The position numbers and the translations under genes were made by a program. Below are positions 36,758 to 47,309 of a stretch of DNA of 64,000 bases, one piece after another (position 1 is the first letter of the stretch; the number at the start of each line of letters is the position of its first letter). Below the pieces are notes generated by a model. The model had not been told where the DNA came from. It searched no databases and saw only the letters and a program-made list of their open reading frames with translations. The stretch comes from Bryoerythrophyllum caledonicum (lineage: Eukaryota; Streptophyta; Bryopsida; Pottiales; Pottiaceae): contig OZ020519.1 in NCBI GenBank assembly GCA_963971425.1, positions 12,850,028-12,914,027 of the forward strand. Direction: 5' to 3'.

Positions 36758-37770
36758 TTAGAACCGGGATAACCTTCACGAGGGGAGAGTCTTCACGGGG
36801 TTGCACCTCTCCATCTGCTTCTCCTCAAACAATACATATAAACGGTCCGCTGAAGACACCATCCAAGTACGGAAACAACGTCAGCGGATATCGTCAATCC
36901 AAGAATTAACATGACCTTGTTGCACAAATGGAATGTTCTGAATGGCTTAGGGTTTAGGGTTTAGCATATATCATACCAAACCCTAGAACGCCACGGACAT
37001 GAAATTCGCTTCCAGGAAGAACCGATGTTCAAAAAACTCCAGATAATCGAACTGGAGCATCGAATCGCCAACCAAATTCTAAAAACCGGAAATCGCCAAC
37101 CAAGTTCTAAAAGCCAAAGCTGCAATTCTCACATCGCACAAAATGCGTCCAAACAACACGGGCTACCCCCAGAGCGAATACCATGATCAACGCGTACCTG
37201 AATAAGCGTGAAAATCGATGCGGAACCGATAAAGAAGAGTCACTCCGATGTTCTTCCCCACCAATTCCAGATTCCCGCAACCAGAAAAATCCTCGCTAGC
37301 TCTCCATCACGTATGGAGACCGAAAATTTCTCATCCGAACAAGAAAAATCCCCGTAAAGACGATTCCGATCAGTAGAAAGCTGACGAGAATCGCGTGAAC
37401 CACGAGACAGATTCAGCTCCTTCTCGCATCACCCTCATGTGCTTGTGACGCGGTCGTGACATGGTGCGCGGTGAGATACTGAATCGGGGAGTCGTGATTC
37501 CCAGTTAATGCGGATGAGCACAACTGAGCCTGCTTTCGTGGTGAGGAAGTTGTGCTCCAGCGAACATTCGCTCGTTCACCGCAGCTGGAAAGCCTGGGAC
37601 AGGACGACTGGTTCCAAGTGGAATTGGGAGCCGGCTGGATTGCGGAGGACCGTTCCGCCCAGAATATTCTCTCGTGTGAGTGGGTCCCAGCCACACGTGT
37701 ACGGCTGCTACGTCGGATTCCATGAAGAGTGCATTCGCCTTTTCCTGTTCCTTTTACTTAACCCTTAAAC
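36758..37770 (-). promoter_or_regulatory. Upstream region of the RUS gene
   Basis: GC-moderate sequence with no recognised coding region. A G-box core CACGTG occurs near 37695. Potential leader splice sites occur around 37195, but none is proven. A TTAACCC sequence at about 37758 resembles the end of the piggyBac-like element at 12.1 kb, but no partner end was found. Confidence 0.35.
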
Positions 37771-39637
37771 GTCAGTCGGGAACCGTATATATTGGACCGT
37801 ATATTACTGTGTAGAATACAGAAAATGTATTAGATTTTAGCAAGGCTTACACCTTTGAATTGAAGAGTCTTCAACAAACATCTTTCATTTGGGAGTCATT
37901 TCAATATGTGAACCTTATCATGTTCAAATATGACACCTTACATGTAGAATACGGTGGCCACCAGCGGCACCTTCTGGTGTTTAAGGAATAACATTAGCTA
38001 CCATTTGTACCTAAGTTTTACATATGCAATAACTCGTACAACAGTTGGCCAAGATAACAACTATTTTTTCTTGTGGTAGATATGAAAGGTGGATTTGGTA
38101 CTTGATGGTAAATTTTGGTAAGACAAACAAGGTTGTTGTTGAGGGAGCTCTAGGGTGGGAGGATTAGAAAACAGGGAAGAAAGATTGGGTCCTAACAATA
38201 CCAATCGCTAATAAACATTATCAAATCACCATATCTTGATGTGCTTAAATTTGCAGAAAGATATTCAATAAAATTGGAATCATGGGTCCAAGATTTGCCA
38301 CTACTAGAAAGGAGAAAAATTATTTGGCTCATAATATTTTGAATCTTGAAAGTATCAATTGTCATATTTTTTATTTATTTTTTAACTTTTGAATAATTAG
38401 ATGCTTTATTTTCATTTGAAAGTCAACAAATTACCACATTTAAGAATTTGGTTCAATAGGATAAAACTATTTTAATTTAATTAATAATTGCATAATAATT
38501 AGTTAAATCTAAAAAACATTTTTTTCTATTAGATGAAATTCCTCATACATTTGGTTTTCACATTACTATAATAAGTTCTTGAAGTTTTTTAGAAATTTTT
38601 GGAATGCTATTTCTATGTCTTCTTTGCCAAACCACATCCTAAGAGATAGTATGACATTACAATGTACAAAAGAAACACAACTTTTCAATAAGTTTTTTCC
38701 GTTGTTTTATTTTATAGTGTAGGACTATATCTAAAAAGGAAGAGTCCATCCGTAAGTAAAACTTCATCCAAGTCAACGACAATATTACTTAAACAACAGT
38801 TGGAGATAGTGTCTGTTGGCCTCAAAGTTGTTGCCAAAAGCATGTTTATTTGTGTTGCATTGTTCTTTAGTTTAACCTAATTCACACGCAAATGATGTTT
38901 AGTTAGTATATACATTCTCAAGTTCCAAAGTCATGCTTAATTAGGTCCTATGTATATTAATCTAAAGCTCCTAAATCTCGAATCTCAATTGCCCAAATAT
39001 ATGCCACTTACCATAAGACTAGCTTTTGAAAGGAAAATTACAACATAAAAGGTCATAGATACCTTTGGAGCTCAACTTCATCCAATTACGTTAGTAAAAG
39101 AAGGTGAAATGGCTCTAGCTCTTGACCTCATGCTCTTTCTCGGCACGTGAACATACAAAAGCTACAAGAATATTAAATGGGCGTGAAACAAGATATTAGT
39201 GGCCACTTAAGGAAGTAAAGCCATGTAGACAAAATGTTCAATTTTCATAAGAGTAGAGAGATTTCCAGTAGAAAATGAAATTAATTTAAAGTAAAGATGT
39301 TCTAAGACATACCACATTGTATATAGTTTGGTTGTACACCAATTAATGTTTGATTTAATCAATGCTATCCTCAAAAGATTTTAGTATTTTCATCTAGTGA
39401 CTACATAGTTCGCCGATGCGGAGACCAACCCAAGCAATGTCATTACAAACTTTAAAAGTCAACAAACTTCCTTTGATATTGAAATAATTCTTTCACAAGA
39501 TGGCTTTCTCTTTGGTAAACCTTGATTCCACTAGATGACTTTCTCTTTGGTAAACCTTGATTCCACTAGATGGCTTTCTCTTTGATTGACCTTTATTCAA
39601 ATGGAAAAAATCTCCATAACATCATTCAATCTAGGTA
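37771..39637. other. AT-rich stretch without genes
   Basis: No open frame of note. A direct duplication of about 40 bp ('atggctttctctttgg...') occurs two to three times at 39500-39590. The rest appears to be decayed repeat sequence. Confidence 0.5.
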
Positions 39638-39650
39638 TCATCTTTGACTT

Positions 39651-39770
39651 GAAAGGGGGAAGTAGTTCCATACTACTAACCCATGTCTGGTGGGCATGGA
39701 CTTAGTGGTGGAATGAACGGACATTTTATTCACGCCGGCCCCCTCCGGGGACCGGCGTTCTTCTTCTTAT
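39651..39770 (+). mobile_element. SINE-like hairpin element with 13-bp target duplication
   Basis: About 120 bp flanked by the identical 13-mer TCATCTTTGACTT (39638-39650 and 39771-39783), the mark of target-primed retroposition. The body has three stem-loops: AGTAGTTCCATACTACT (39661-39677), a second at 39675-39704, and a GC-rich one at 39733-39757 closing CGCCGG...CCGGCG. The 3' end is a TTC repeat. Relatives occur near 57.2 and 59.6-59.8 kb. I did not find convincing pol III A and B boxes, so the parent RNA is unknown. Confidence 0.7.
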
Positions 39771-39830
39771 TCATCTTTGACTTTCATGAAAGAGGAGGCA
39801 ACACAATTGGCATGGAAATTTCATCATCAT

Positions 39831-40350
39831 CTACATCCGCAAAGTTAAATTGACCTCCACACTCCTACATGTTTTGGCACCCCAAACACTTGGCCACCGT
39901 ATATCTTTCCTCAGCCCCAAGATTATCACGACATCTATATTTGTAATTTCACTCACCATCTCCGCGTTTTGCAACATACATGAAAACTTGTCCAAAATGA
40001 ATCCTAAAAACCATTGAGGCAGTTTTTGAAAAGTTTGAAGATGACTGAGTTGGGAAGCAATGGCCTTGAGTTTGCTTCTTTTCTTAGATACTTTGAAGTT
40101 GAAATTTTTCTTTGAACCATGTCGCTCATTACAATGTGTAGGAGCTTTGTACAAGCTGCAACACACCCACCGCATGTGCCTTTACCAGATTCTAGGGCTC
40201 TCATCATCACCATTTGCAAGTGTTTGTACATAATTTCCAACCATGGTTGAATATTTTCTATCTTTTCTTAGGAATACATGCTCCATGCAATGTGCCCCAA
40301 ACATCCTTTTTAGACCATCCATTCCTAGCTTCTTTGTAGAATTCACCACA
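39831..40350 (-). pseudogene. Adenylate kinase pseudogene
   Basis: Reading right to left on the minus strand it follows the gene at 22900-23682: an NSTKKLGMDGLKRMFGAHCM-like start, QMVMMRALESGKGTCGG in place of the P-loop, CTKLLHIVMSDMVQRKIST, then a frame change into NAEMVSEITNIDVVIILGLR. The P-loop is damaged (GAPGSGKGT became RALESGKGT) and the 3' half is lost. It abuts the end of the copia element. Confidence 0.88.
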
Positions 40351-40439
40351 TGAGGTATCATACTAGATTACAATTTATAATTGATTGGTTTAAATGCATG
40401 TGTTATTAGGATGTAGAATCATAATGAGTGTTTGACTAG

Positions 40440-41349
40440 CCAAAAGACTAGCCAAGATGATCAAGTCATCCACATAGATGAGCATTATCAACAAGTACTC
40501 ACATGTTTGCTTGTACAATAAGTGATCCGCTTCACTTCTTGTAAAGCCCTCTTTAATGAAAAATTAGTCGATCCGTTAGTACCAAGCCCTTGGTGATTGC
40601 TTGAGTCCATACAACGACTTCTCGAGCTTGTACATGAGATGCTCAAAGTCCTTCTTCTCAAAACCTTGCGGTTGGCTCATGTAAATGCCCTCTTCCAAAT
40701 TGCCATTCAAAAATGCGGTCTTCACATCCATTTGATGGATCTTCAAATCCAACTCGGCCTCAAGCGCAAGGATGCACCGAATGGTGTTGAACTTTGCAAC
40801 GGGAGTAAAGGTCTCAAGGAAGTCCACTCCTTCAACTTGAGAGTATCCCTTTGCCACCAACCGGGCCTCGTGGTGCACAACTTGACCAAAGCATCTTTCT
40901 TTGTGCGAAATACCCACTTACATCCGACGCTCTTTTGGCCCTTTGGAAGGGGAGCCAACTTCCAAGTTTCATTTGCCGTCAGCGAGTCATACTCCTCTTG
41001 CATCGGCGCCTCCCACTTGCTCGCATCCTCGGATTGCATGGCTTCACACACGTTCAATGAATCCTTAAGAGTGGCCACATTGGCGTGCTCCACTTCATGT
41101 TGCGCCAAGATGTGGTTCATCCACCACTCTCCAGGCGGTCGCCGCTCTCTTTTTGGATATCATGGCACTTGAGTGCTCCCATTATCCTAATCTCCACTTG
41201 CTGTTGTTTAAGGCCCACAATTACACCGTTTTCTTCACCATCCACCGTCTTCTCCTTCTAGGAATGACTATTAGCCATGGTACTTGGTTTGGAAGATTTG
41301 TCCACCAAAACCAACAAAGGCGTATCACTACTCCCACTTAGACTCATCT
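40440..41349 (-). pseudogene. Copia reverse transcriptase part
   Basis: Frames read [20 protein letters not shown], then after a frame change [39 protein letters not shown] and [11 protein letters not shown], and in a third frame LLIMLIYVDDLIIL with the YVDD box. The order is normal for Ty1/copia. At least two frame changes and the missing RNase H make it inactive. Confidence 0.9.
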
Positions 41350-41659
41350 CCAAGTGTCGTACCACGAATTTTTGTTTTTTTTAGTTAGATAGTTAGGGAT
41401 GATTAACGTGGACTAATTAGTTTAGTTTGGTGGATTAGTTACGCCAGAATTAGCCTTTAGATAGAATTAGGGTTGGGGGAATAAAGGACTACTCTAGGAT
41501 CCTTAAAAAGGTTAAAGTAGACCCAAGGGCCCGACTCTAACTTAGAGCCTTACCTTTGATTTCCAAGCTGGAGGCAACCGATCAACCTCAACCGGAGGCA
41601 ACTGGGTACCCCAGCTCAGGGTAAAAGGCTCCACAGAGATCAGTTAAGCAGGAGGTCAA

Positions 41660-41765
41660 CAGTTCGGAGCGGAACCCCGGAGCGGAACCCTGGAGCGGAA
41701 CCCCGGAGCGGAAACCCGGAGTGGAACCCCGGAGCGGAAACCCGGAGCGGAACCTCAGAGCGGAC
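41660..41765. repeat. Minisatellite, about 16-17 bp unit (GGAGCGGAACCCC)
   Basis: Seven or so imperfect copies of a CGGAGCGGAACCC-type unit near the left end of insertion 1. The minus-strand frame through it gives a repetitive 'GSAPGFRSG' peptide, which is low-complexity and not a gene. Confidence 0.85.
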
Positions 41766-42289
41766 CCGTGTGAGGAAGACTCGGAGAGGAACTTCACACG
41801 GCCAAGACGAAGACAAGGAACGCCTCCAACTGAGACGACGACCGGGAGGTTGGAAACCCAAAGCCGTGTGCGGAAACCCAAAGCTGTGTGTGGAACCCCA
41901 ACTGTTGACAACCAGGCGACCACGAGGAGCACGGCCTCGGCAGCGACCACGAGGAGCACGACCTCAGCAGACGACCACGAGGAGCACAACCTTAGCAGCA
42001 ACTGTGAGGAAGGTTGTGTGAAGACGACCATGGGCCGAAGGGTGTGGAGAGAGTCTCTTCAGGAACTATGAGCGGACCTCACACGGAGGGCGAATGCGCG
42101 GACCTCACACAGGGAGCGAGTAAGGAGCTCACCGACCGAGCAAAGACAAGCAGCCCCCTTACACCAAGGACTGTTTGCAGACTGAGTGTGGGGATCTCCC
42201 ACGGAGAGCTGTTTGCAGAGCAAGTGCGGACCTCACTCACCGTGACGACGAACAAGAGAAGGACCATCGCAGCAGGAGTACCGTGAAGA

Positions 42290-42660
42290 CCAGAATCGGG
42301 ACGACCAAGATCACCTCGACGAGCCAGATGACGAGGACGACCAGGAGCACGACGAGCAGGACCAACAGGACCCTCACGACGAGCAGGACCAGCAGGACCC
42401 TCACAACAAGCGGGACCAGCACCAGCAGGACCGACACGACGAACATAGACCGGCACCGACAGGAGCACCGTGACGACCAGCACCACAACGACCAGCACCA
42501 GCAGGACCGACATGACGAACAAAACCAACACCAGCAGGACCGACACGACGAACAAAGACCAGCACCGACAGGAGCACTATGACGACCAGGAGCACCGTGA
42601 CAATCAGCACGACGAGCAGGACCAGCAGGACCTTCACAACGGGCAGGACCTCACCGGCAA
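42290..42660. repeat. Purine-rich repeat of GACCAGCA(G/C)GACC units
   Basis: Imperfect short repeats of 'gaccagcaggacc' and 'gacacgacgaac' type. All six frames are open by composition, which explains the many overlapping open frames here. It is upstream of the ORF of insertion 1. Confidence 0.7.
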
Positions 42661-42826
42661 GACCTCACCGGGAGAGTGTGAGAGGACCTCACCGGCAGGA
42701 CCTCACCTGGAGAGTGTGAGAGAACCTCACCAGCAGGACCTCACCGGGAGAGTGCAGACCTCTCAGGCGGGGTACAAACCGAGGAAGAGAGAAGAAGGTC
42801 GGAGTAGGATCTGTACGAGCGAAAGC

Positions 42827-44830
42827 ATGGCTCTTTCAGTGGTAAGAGATATCTCCCCTCTTGTCCCGAAGGATCCTCTTGAGCTCACCGAGCTCAAAGA
42901 GCTCCTTCTCTGCATGGGATGTCTCTCCCTCCTCGAGTTTTGCTGGGGATTTTGTATCGAGTCCACGGTGCAAGAGCTGCGTCAGGACCCCTTGCCAGAG
43001 CCCGAGGGAGATAGTATCCGCGCTTGTCCCGAACGGTGGACCATGGGGAGGTGGCAGGAGGTGTACGGATTTCCACACCAGGACGCGGGGTGGACGAGTT
43101 TGAAGAAGGAGGAGTATGCCAAGGGGAGGTTCGGGGCCAAGGACGCCAAGAACGGCTACGCGTTGCAAGACTGCGTGGACCCCTGTGCCAAATGGGTCTT
43201 CTCATTTCTTGTACCCATCTTGTACCCTGAGAGACCCAACCGGGTCACCGTCAATTTGGCTAACACGTTGTATAGAGCTTACTTGGGGGAGAGGACAGTG
43301 AACTGAGCTATCATCGTGAAGGAGGTAGTGCTGAGGTTGGCCAAGAGTGTGGGGAGCATCAGGCTTTCTACCATCTGCCCATTCCTGATCCATCTCTATC
43401 ATCACTTCAAGGAGACCACCCCAGAAGAGGATGTGGTGTATGGAACCCAACTCATGTTGAGGAAGTTCGAGGGAACGGAGTCGGAGCACAAGCTAGGATC
43501 GGAGGGAGGGAGCAGCTCATCCCAGTCAAAGGAGGAGGCACCACCACCCCCCAAGCGATAGAGGCAGCACCAAGGTGGAGCTCCTTCGATACGGACCTGT
43601 GCAGCTATTCGAGCAGCAGCCACCGGTTCAGCTCTACTCGGAGGTAAGACTTACAAAGCCACCGAGTTGGTTGAAGCTCTCCGGGTGTATGTGGACGATG
43701 TGGAGAGGACGTTGGGGCAGGTGAGTGGCTTGGTGGGCAATCCACCTAGCCATGGATTGGTGGCAGCAGTCAAGGAGAAGATGGGAGGTGCTAGTGACCT
43801 CCGCATCATGGAGCAGAAGGTGGACCGGCTCAACCTCGACATGGCCAAGGTGAGGAGTCGGGCGTTGGAGGCAGAGAAGGGTTGGAAGGAGGCATGTCTC
43901 CAAGCCAATGCCTCCGCATCAGCGTTACAACAGGTGGAGGAGGCTTTGCACTTTCCAGCGGATGCAGTATTGAAGGCCAAGATGTTCGATGCCAAGTTGG
44001 AGAGAGATAGCCATATCTCCAGCAAGAGGGTCATCGCTTTCATGGTGGAGCAGACGGTGAAGTTGGAGACAACTTATGCTAACATGAGGATGTTGGTGAG
44101 TAACCTCACCCACATCCTGCCCAAGATTGTGGAAGAATCTGATGGCGCGGGCAAGGAGGATGATTCTGGTTCGGAGGCTATTTCGGAGAGACAAGACTCG
44201 GGTGACCTAGGCCTTCCAAAGGGGAAGGATGTGATTGATCTGGATAGCCCGGTTCTGCCCTCACGGACTCCACCTGTGGGAGTCACTACCTGCCATTCTC
44301 CTTCAGATGTCACCACATAGGTACAGAGCGTGAGGAAGAAGCGCACGGGTGCCACGATGGAGCCTCCGCGCACGACTCTTCCTCGCCAGTTTTCCCTTGG
44401 AGACCCCGGTCGCACCACATCGACCATTGCCCCTTTGCAGGGTATGTCTCCTTTTGGGAAGACCACTAGCGGGAGTTCAGCTTACTTGCACCTTCCAGTA
44501 CGGACTGAGGACAAGTTGGGACACACCTCCGTTCAGGAGGTCTTCATTGGGACTCTGAGCCAGGTACCGGTCCTTCCGATCCTATCTAAGCCCCACTAGG
44601 GCACTACTTCCGTGCTACTCACTCCGGGTGGCCCAGATGCCACGTTGACTTCGATCGAGGGCTTGCCTCGGTCATCCATGGCCGGATCGGCACCCTCTTC
44701 ATCCGCAGATATGTTATCCCCTCTTGGGACGCTCGCGACGGCCGCGGCTCTCCCGACTTCGAGCAAGAGCGCGAAGAAGCAGAAGAGGAGGGAAGAGAAG
44801 AGAAGACTTGAGGAGTTGACCCGGAAGTAG
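42827..44830 (+). pseudogene. Gag-like ORF of insertion 1, one frame with four internal stops
   Basis: From MALSVVRDISPLVPKDPLEL to the lysine-rich end KSAKKQKRREEKRRLEELTR, a single frame of 668 codons including the stops has internal stops only at about 43304 (TGA), 43559, 44318 and 44597 (TAG), with no frameshift. The N-terminal part (ACPERWTMGRWQEVYGF, WVFSFLVPILYPERPNRVTV) has a relative on the minus strand of insertion 2. The middle (RALEAEKGWKEACLQANASA) looks coiled-coil. I do not recognise a named domain. A structural, gag-like role is inferred from coiled coil plus basic tail. Three stops are one C-to-T step from CAG and the TGA is one step from TGG. Confidence 0.6.
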
Positions 44831-45231
44831 GATCAGATTCTTTGTTTGTAGGTTACTGTTCACTCTTGGACTTGGCCCCAAGTTGAACGTGGATTTGACT
44901 TGATTTTGCCTTGGGATTTGTGTTTTGATGCCTTTGACTTTGCACGTAGAGTTGGTAGGACGGTGGCTGCGCCGTCAAGGGTAGTTAATGCTGCCAGGTT
45001 TAGTAGAAGGCATCCTTTGTGTTTGGATGCTTGTGTATGTTTGCTGCAGTATAAGTGAGGAGCCTCGGGGCACCTCTCTTCACTGCTTGTTGTGTGTACT
45101 TTGCTTTCAGTTTAATTCTAAACCTACGCTCTCTGAAAACCTTCTATGCTTGGGAGAGCTCGGATTCTACATGATTGTGAGTATCATTTCGAGTAGTCCA
45201 CTCCTCAAGTCCGTACTAACCGTCTAAGTCG

Positions 45232-45409
45232 TTGTTTCCTTGTTCCATCAAGTAGATTAGTCCGGGTGGATGGGAATAACAGGTGAGACGGGTAGGTGGT
45301 TAGTTGGGCGGGACTCTAACTCTGACCTTTGTGATTGTTTCCTTGTTCTATCAAGTAGAATAGTCCGGGTGGATGGGAATAACAGGTGAGATTACAAGTG
45401 GTTAGGGGA
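45232..45409. repeat. Direct duplication, about 75 bp
   Basis: The segment around 45232-45306 ('tttccttgttccatcaagtag' followed by 'gtccgggtggatgggaataac') is repeated at about 45335-45409 with few changes. It is non-coding and inside insertion 1. Confidence 0.85.
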
Positions 45410-45857
45410 GGACGAGGGGGGAGTGACGGATGTGTAAGGGTCCTAGCGAGTCTTGAGTGACCTGCCGGCGTCAGAGTAGCATCGGTTGTGAGGGCTTGGG
45501 TCGGTCCCTGAAACATCTTACCTCCAGCCGCATTGGATGTGGAGGGAGACTAGGAGGAGGACGGATAGTGGGCAGGTACGCCCCTTGTTCACTTACATTA
45601 CACACCTCGTAGCCTCGGAAACACGGGTCTAACATCCCTTCGGGGGTATCTCAGTGACACCATATCCATCCAAGTGAGTGAGTAGAGTTAGAAGGAGAGA
45701 ACGGGAGGAAGAGTAGCTGGTACTTGTGTCGAATACTGAAATCTCTTTGAGTCCATGAACCCTTGTTCATGGTGAAAAACCTTCTTCAGATACTAAAGTA
45801 CCTGGATGTCTATAGTGTACATAGTGTAAAGTCATGCCCGTCCAAACCCATTGAGGA

Positions 45858-46015
45858 ACCCCAGTGAGGACCGCAGTAAGGACCGCAGTGAGGACCGCAG
45901 TAAGGAAACCCATTGAGGAACCCGAGTGAGGACCGCAGTGAGGAAACCCAGTGAGGACCGCAGTGAGGAAACCCAGTGAGGAAACCTAGTGAGGACCGCA
46001 GTGAGGATACCTCCC
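45858..46015. repeat. Minisatellite of GTGAGGACCGCA units
   Basis: About nine imperfect copies of a 16-18 bp unit alternating 'gaggaccgcagt' and 'gaggaaacccagt' near the right end of insertion 1. It mirrors a compositionally similar array near the left end, but in a different sequence. Confidence 0.85.
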
Positions 46016-46243
46016 TCCCTTTTGGTAATGGGGAATGAAGATTTGATGTAACTAAGTCTAACCTTGTAGTTTATCCTCTTTTCTTTGTCTTGTGATGTAA
46101 TTATTGTGGTATGTAGAGTTTTGTATAGTTATAGACTTGTTGTTAGTCGTTGTAGTCACGAGGATTCTCTGTGGGAACGAATACCTTAGGGTATCTTTTG
46201 TGTTAAGATGTGAATACTTGCCAAGGCGTACTACGACACCAAG

Positions 46244-47304
46244 CTATGACCAACACTTCAGCTATCTTCAACAAACACTACATCACGACTCCAAATGGTC
46301 TTCTTCGTCTCGACACACATGTGGCGATATGTCTTGGTGCCCTCGCAATAGCCAAGAAACAAAAACTTAATGCCTTTAACATCAAGTTTACCCCTCTTTG
46401 CATCATGCACCATCGCATATGCAATGCATCCAAATACACGCATGTGTGCAATGCATGGCTGCAGCCGCTCCAAGCTTCTTGTGGTGTGATGGTGACAAGT
46501 GCCTTTGTCGAGCACCGATTGTGATTGTACACCGCATTGGTCACCGCTTCCGCCCAAAAAACAAGCTTGAGCTGTTGAGAGCATGGATCATACTCCTCGC
46601 CATCTCCACAATTGTGCGCTAAGCTCGCTCGGCCACTTCGTTTTGTTCGGGCATGTACGGTGTTGATGGTTGCTTCTTGATGTTGTGATGCTTCAAGTAG
46701 CCTTGAAATGCCTTGGAGATGAACTCTCCACCATTGTTGAACCGAAACACCTTAATCTTGTGCTTCGATTGCTTCACCGCAAGCGCCTTCAACTCCTTGA
46801 ACTTCTCAAGGCATTCCCCCTTTGTCTTCAAGATGTACACCCTTCATGTTCAACGTCTGCAACCACACCTTGCTTGAAAAGTCATCAATGAAGGTCACAA
46901 AGTACCTTGCACCGCCAATAGATGTGGTTCTTATGCAGCCGCAGACATCCAAATGTATAATTTCCAAAGGCTTTGTGGTACGATTCCCTCCATCCTTTGG
47001 AAATGGCGCCCTATGTTGCTTGCCTTGTATACATCTTGCACAAATGGCATAGATGACTCATCTTTGCCAAGGGTCATGCCACTTACCATGCTTTAAAGCA
47101 AAGCACACTTTTCACGTTCAAATGACCAAGTCGACAATGCCAAAGCTCCATGGTGCCATTCTTGCTTGATGATTGTGCCAAATTGGTTGCATCCGTCTCA
47201 TATACCTTGGTGAAGGCCACTTAATACAAGTTGTCTTCACGAGGTGCTACCGCAAGTACACTGACCATTGAGCACCTGTTTACATTGAATCGCACCTTCA
47301 TAGT
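46244..47304 (-). pseudogene. Copia integrase part
   Basis: Reads GTMELWHCRLGHLNVKSVL (zinc-binding H-H part), then RYFVTFIDDFSSKVW with the first Asp, then VFRFNNGGEFISKAFQGYLK. There the usual second Asp (DNGGE) is Asn. PEQNEVAERA carries the catalytic Glu. MRVFGCIAYAMVHDAKRGKL follows. The D-to-N change and several stops and frame changes mean it is dead. Confidence 0.9.
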
Positions 47305-47309
47305 GCTTG

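Larger units (their letters stand above)
41355..46238 (+). mobile_element. LTR-ended insertion 1 (4,884 bp), target duplication CCAAG
   Basis: The left end is TGTCGTACCACG and the right end CGTACTACGACA, inverted to each other except two positions. CCAAG flanks both sides (41350-41354 and 46239-46243). About 70 bp before the right end is CTCTGTGGGAACGA, resembling the U5 end of Athila/Tat-type plant LTRs. I found no second copy of either end inside, so there is no LTR pair. It could be a very long solo LTR, or a non-autonomous element. It carries a long plus-strand ORF with in-frame stops (42827-44830) and minisatellites at both ends. Confidence 0.78.

Noticed and set aside
37755-37775. TTAACCCTTAAACG as a second piggyBac-like end
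   Set aside because: No complementary end with a TTAA flank was found within several kilobases.
41588-42031. Minus-strand ORF with repeating GSAPGFRSG peptide
   Set aside because: It is the translation of a minisatellite and has no independent support.
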